From: Streptomyces sp. TLI_235
GTDB taxonomy: Bacteria; Actinomycetota; Actinomycetes; Streptomycetales; Streptomycetaceae
NCBI GenBank assembly: GCA_002300355.1
Contig: NSGV01000001.1
Coordinates: 2,852,001-2,916,000, forward strand
Direction: 5' to 3'
Length of the DNA stretch: 64,000 nucleotides
Shown: piece by piece, positions 62,046-64,000 of the stretch
Numbering within the stretch: position 1 is the stretch's first letter
Layout: each line of letters starts with the position of its first letter
Notes under the pieces: generated by a model
The model's database searches: none
Seen by the model: only the letters and a program-made list of their open reading frames with translations
Told to the model about the DNA's origin: nothing
Program-made: the position numbers and the translations under genes

Positions 62046-64000
62046 TTGGGGGGCACCATCAACAAGCGCACTGCGGCTCTTGCCGCGACCAGTCTGCTCG
62101 GCGCACTGGCGCTGCCGACCGGCGCGAGCGCCGCGCCCACCGACCTCTGGGTCGACAACGGCGCCGGGGCGCACTGCGCCGACAGCGGCACCGGGACGGA
62201 GGCCGCGCCGTACTGCACCGTCCAGGCTGCCGCCGACGCCGCACTGCCCGGCCAGACCGTCCACGTCGCCGGCAACGACTACCCGGAGCCGGTGAGGATC
62301 ACCCGCTCCGGCACGGCCGGTGCACCGATCCGGTTCGTCGGCGGCAAGGACGCGCCGAGCCCGGACGGGACCTACGCCAAGGTCGGCGGCGCCTTCGGCG
62401 GGTCGGGCGTGCCCCACGCGCTCGTCGTCGAGGGGGCGCACCACGTCGAGTTCACCGGCTTCTCGTTCGACTACGCCAACGAGGAGGCGGTGCTGGTCAA
62501 GGACTCCTCCGACATCACCCTGATGCGCGGCGAGGTCTGGTCGACCCGGGCCGCCGGCGTCCGCGTGACCGGGGACTCCTCCCGGGTCACGGTCGGCCGG
62601 TTCCGGTTCTCGTACGTCAGCGGACCGCTGATCCAGCTCGACCAGGGCGTCAACGACTCGGTGGTGACCACCAACGAGCTCTCCCCGGGCAGCAGCGCGG
62701 CCGTCAGCGCCACCGGCGCCACCGGCACCGTGGTGGTCTCCAACACCGTCAACACCAACTGCCACGACGGCATCGTGCTCGCCGGGGCGTCGACCGGTGC
62801 GGTGGTCGAGAACAACGTGGTCGACACCGGGTCCACCGCCGACTACCCGACGAAGCCGTGCCAGGCCGGCGCCTCCGCCACCGGCATCACGGTCGCGGCC
62901 GAGGCGGCCGCCGGGACGGAGGTCGACTACAACGTCGTCAGCCCGACCAGCGGCAAGCCGGCCTACCTGTGGGCGGGCACGCCGTACACCGCCCGGCCAG
63001 CCTTCACCACCGCCACCGGGCAGGGCGCGCACGACGCGGTCGCCGACCCGACCGTTCCGTGGGACGGCTCCAAGCCGCAGCTCGGCCCGACGATCGACTC
63101 CGCCGACGTGAACGCGCCCGGCATGCTGGACGTCGACCTCGGCGGCCGCCCGGCCAAGGACGACCCGGTGGTCGCGGACACCGGCACCGGCTTCCGCGAC
63201 CGCGGCGCCTGGGAGTTCGCGAACTTCGGCAGCGTCTACACGCCGACCGGGCCGACCCGCGTGCTGGACACCCGGAAGGCCCTGGGCGCCCCCGGGGCGC
63301 CGGTCGCCTCCGGTCACTCGATCGACCTCGACCTGGCCGGGGTGGCCGGCGTCCCCGCCGAGGGCGTCACCGCGGTGACGCTGAACGTGACCGTCACGGC
63401 ACCCACCACCTCGGGCTTCCTGACGGTGTACCCGCACGGCCAGGAGCGCCCCACCGCGTCCAACCTCAACTGGACCACCGGGCAGACCGTCGCCAACCTG
63501 GTCACCGTCCCGGTCGTCGACGGCAGGGCCACCTTCTTCGCGGGCGGCGGCCCGGGCACGGTCGAGGTGATCGCCGACCTGGCCGGCTACCACAGCACCA
63601 AGGGCAGCGTCTTCACCGCCGCCGGTCCCACCCGCCTGCTGGACACCCGCCAGGCCGTCGGTGCCCCCAAGGCGCGCGTCCCGCAGAGCGGCTCGATCGA
63701 CCTGCAGGTCGCGGGCGTCAAGGGTGTCCCGGCGACGGGAGTCACCGCGGTGACCATGAACGTGACCGTCACCGCGCCGAACGACAACGGCTTCCTGACG
63801 GTGTACCCGCACGGCCAGGAGCGCCCCACCGCGTCCAACCTCAACTGGACCACCGGGCAGACCGTCGCCAACCTGGTCACCGTCCCGGTCGTCGACGGCA
63901 AGGTCACCTTCTTCGCGGGCGGCGGCGGTGGCAGTGTCGACGTGGTGGCCGACCTGGCCGGCTACTACTCGGCCGAGGGCTACACCACCTACAACCCGAC
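62046..64000 (+). CDS. Secreted right-handed beta-helix protein with C-terminal repeats (cut by window edge)
   Basis: At least 650 residues, open at base 64000. A signal peptide (NKRTAALAATSLLGALALP, then ASA-AP) is followed by a parallel beta-helix domain (about 30-370: LWVDNGAG, CTVQAAADAALPGQTVHVAG, HHVEFTGFSF, NCHDGIVLAG, VVENNVVDTGS), as in polysaccharide-binding or lyase-like surface proteins, then two copies of a roughly 115-residue domain (GPTRVLDTR, VTLNVTVTAP, FLTVYPHGQERPTASNLNW). The start is unclear: a TTG at 62046 is used; GGGGGG at 62048-62053 is best spaced for an ATC at 62058, and an ATG exists at 61959. No catalytic residues can be assigned. Confidence 0.8.
   Translation, partial: MGGTINKRTAALAATSLLGALALPTGASAAPTDLWVDNGAGAHCADSGTGTEAAPYCTVQAAADAALPGQTVHVAGNDYPEPVRITRSGTAGAPIRFVGGKDAPSPDGTYAKVGGAFGGSGVPHALVVEGAHHVEFTGFSFDYANEEAVLVKDSSDITLMRGEVWSTRAAGVRVTGDSSRVTVGRFRFSYVSGPLIQLDQGVNDSVVTTNELSPGSSAAVSATGATGTVVVSNTVNTNCHDGIVLAGASTGAVVENNVVDTGSTADYPTKPCQAGASATGITVAAEAAAGTEVDYNVVSPTSGKPAYLWAGTPYTARPAFTTATGQGAHDAVADPTVPWDGSKPQLGPTIDSADVNAPGMLDVDLGGRPAKDDPVVADTGTGFRDRGAWEFANFGSVYTPTGPTRVLDTRKALGAPGAPVASGHSIDLDLAGVAGVPAEGVTAVTLNVTVTAPTTSGFLTVYPHGQERPTASNLNWTTGQTVANLVTVPVVDGRATFFAGGGPGTVEVIADLAGYHSTKGSVFTAAGPTRLLDTRQAVGAPKARVPQSGSIDLQVAGVKGVPATGVTAVTMNVTVTAPNDNGFLTVYPHGQERPTASNLNWTTGQTVANLVTVPVVDGKVTFFAGGGGGSVDVVADLAGYYSAEGYTTYNP
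63414..63525 (+). repeat. 112-bp block identical to 63789-63900
   Basis: First copy of a perfectly identical DNA block inside the two C-terminal domains of the beta-helix protein gene; the sequence outside the block has diverged. Confidence 0.9.
63789..63900 (+). repeat. 112-bp block identical to 63414-63525
   Basis: Second copy, 375 bases downstream (a multiple of three), so unequal recombination would add or delete one whole domain in frame. Confidence 0.9.

Overview
The window is a very GC-rich actinomycete chromosome segment, most like Streptomyces or Kitasatospora. Nearly every third codon position is G or C. GTG starts are frequent, ATGA or GTGA stop/start overlaps are common, and small streptomycete families (DUF6104, Cys-Cys leader peptide), a PHO box and a HAIR-like element are present. 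It carries about 50 protein genes, one tRNA-Arg(CCG), two frame-disrupted genes and no CRISPR, transposase, phage or replication genes. It looks like a core chromosomal region with accessory cassettes.

Layout. 1-4.4 kb: reverse-strand aspartate-family and translation genes (response regulator, argS, lysA, hom cut by the edge). 4.5-15.2 kb: tRNA-Arg, an SRPBCC protein, a frame-broken DUF7660 gene, LtrA, a GntR / ATPase divergent pair, a secreted trypsin-like protease, an MFS exporter behind a DevR/DosR-like box, a DUF885 protein, a TetR regulator and an FAH-family enzyme. 15.4-23.3 kb: a DUF6745 pair facing the uncharacterised STM4015-4015-4014-4013-4012-4011 operon (LRR proteins, ATP-grasp-like, phosphatase-like and two radical SAM proteins); its last gene is frameshifted. 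23.3-32.4 kb: a two-sided sulfur or cystine acquisition locus (ABC components, flavin monooxygenase, GNAT, FAD enzyme) with a cysteine-type leader peptide on the reverse side. 32.2-42.8 kb: TPR protein, FdhF/YdeP oxidoreductase, NlpC/P60 hydrolase, PHO-box-controlled phosphate transporter, MarR-controlled MFS exporter and an ABC-2-like membrane protein. 42.9-47 kb: xylose catabolism (ROK repressor, xylB, xylA). 47-57.6 kb: GtrA, lon with a HAIR-like element, a rhomboid-like protein, a two-component system and kgd. 57.7-64 kb: Ser/Thr kinase, DUF6104, a DUF4097/PadR pair with two operators, and a secreted beta-helix protein cut by the right edge.

How it works together. The best-supported regulatory units pair a regulator with visible palindromes: MarR with two GTTGC-N5-GCAAC sites in the MFS promoter, PadR with two CGCGAT-N2-ATCGCG-type sites, PhoP with pit, and HspR with lon. 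The most interesting unexplained system is the STM4011-4015 cassette. Its two LRR paralogues keep the same C-terminal tail and share a 102-bp identical DNA block, which makes them candidate substrates or adaptors for the radical SAM and ATP-grasp enzymes. Functions are inferred from sequence recognition alone, without database searches.
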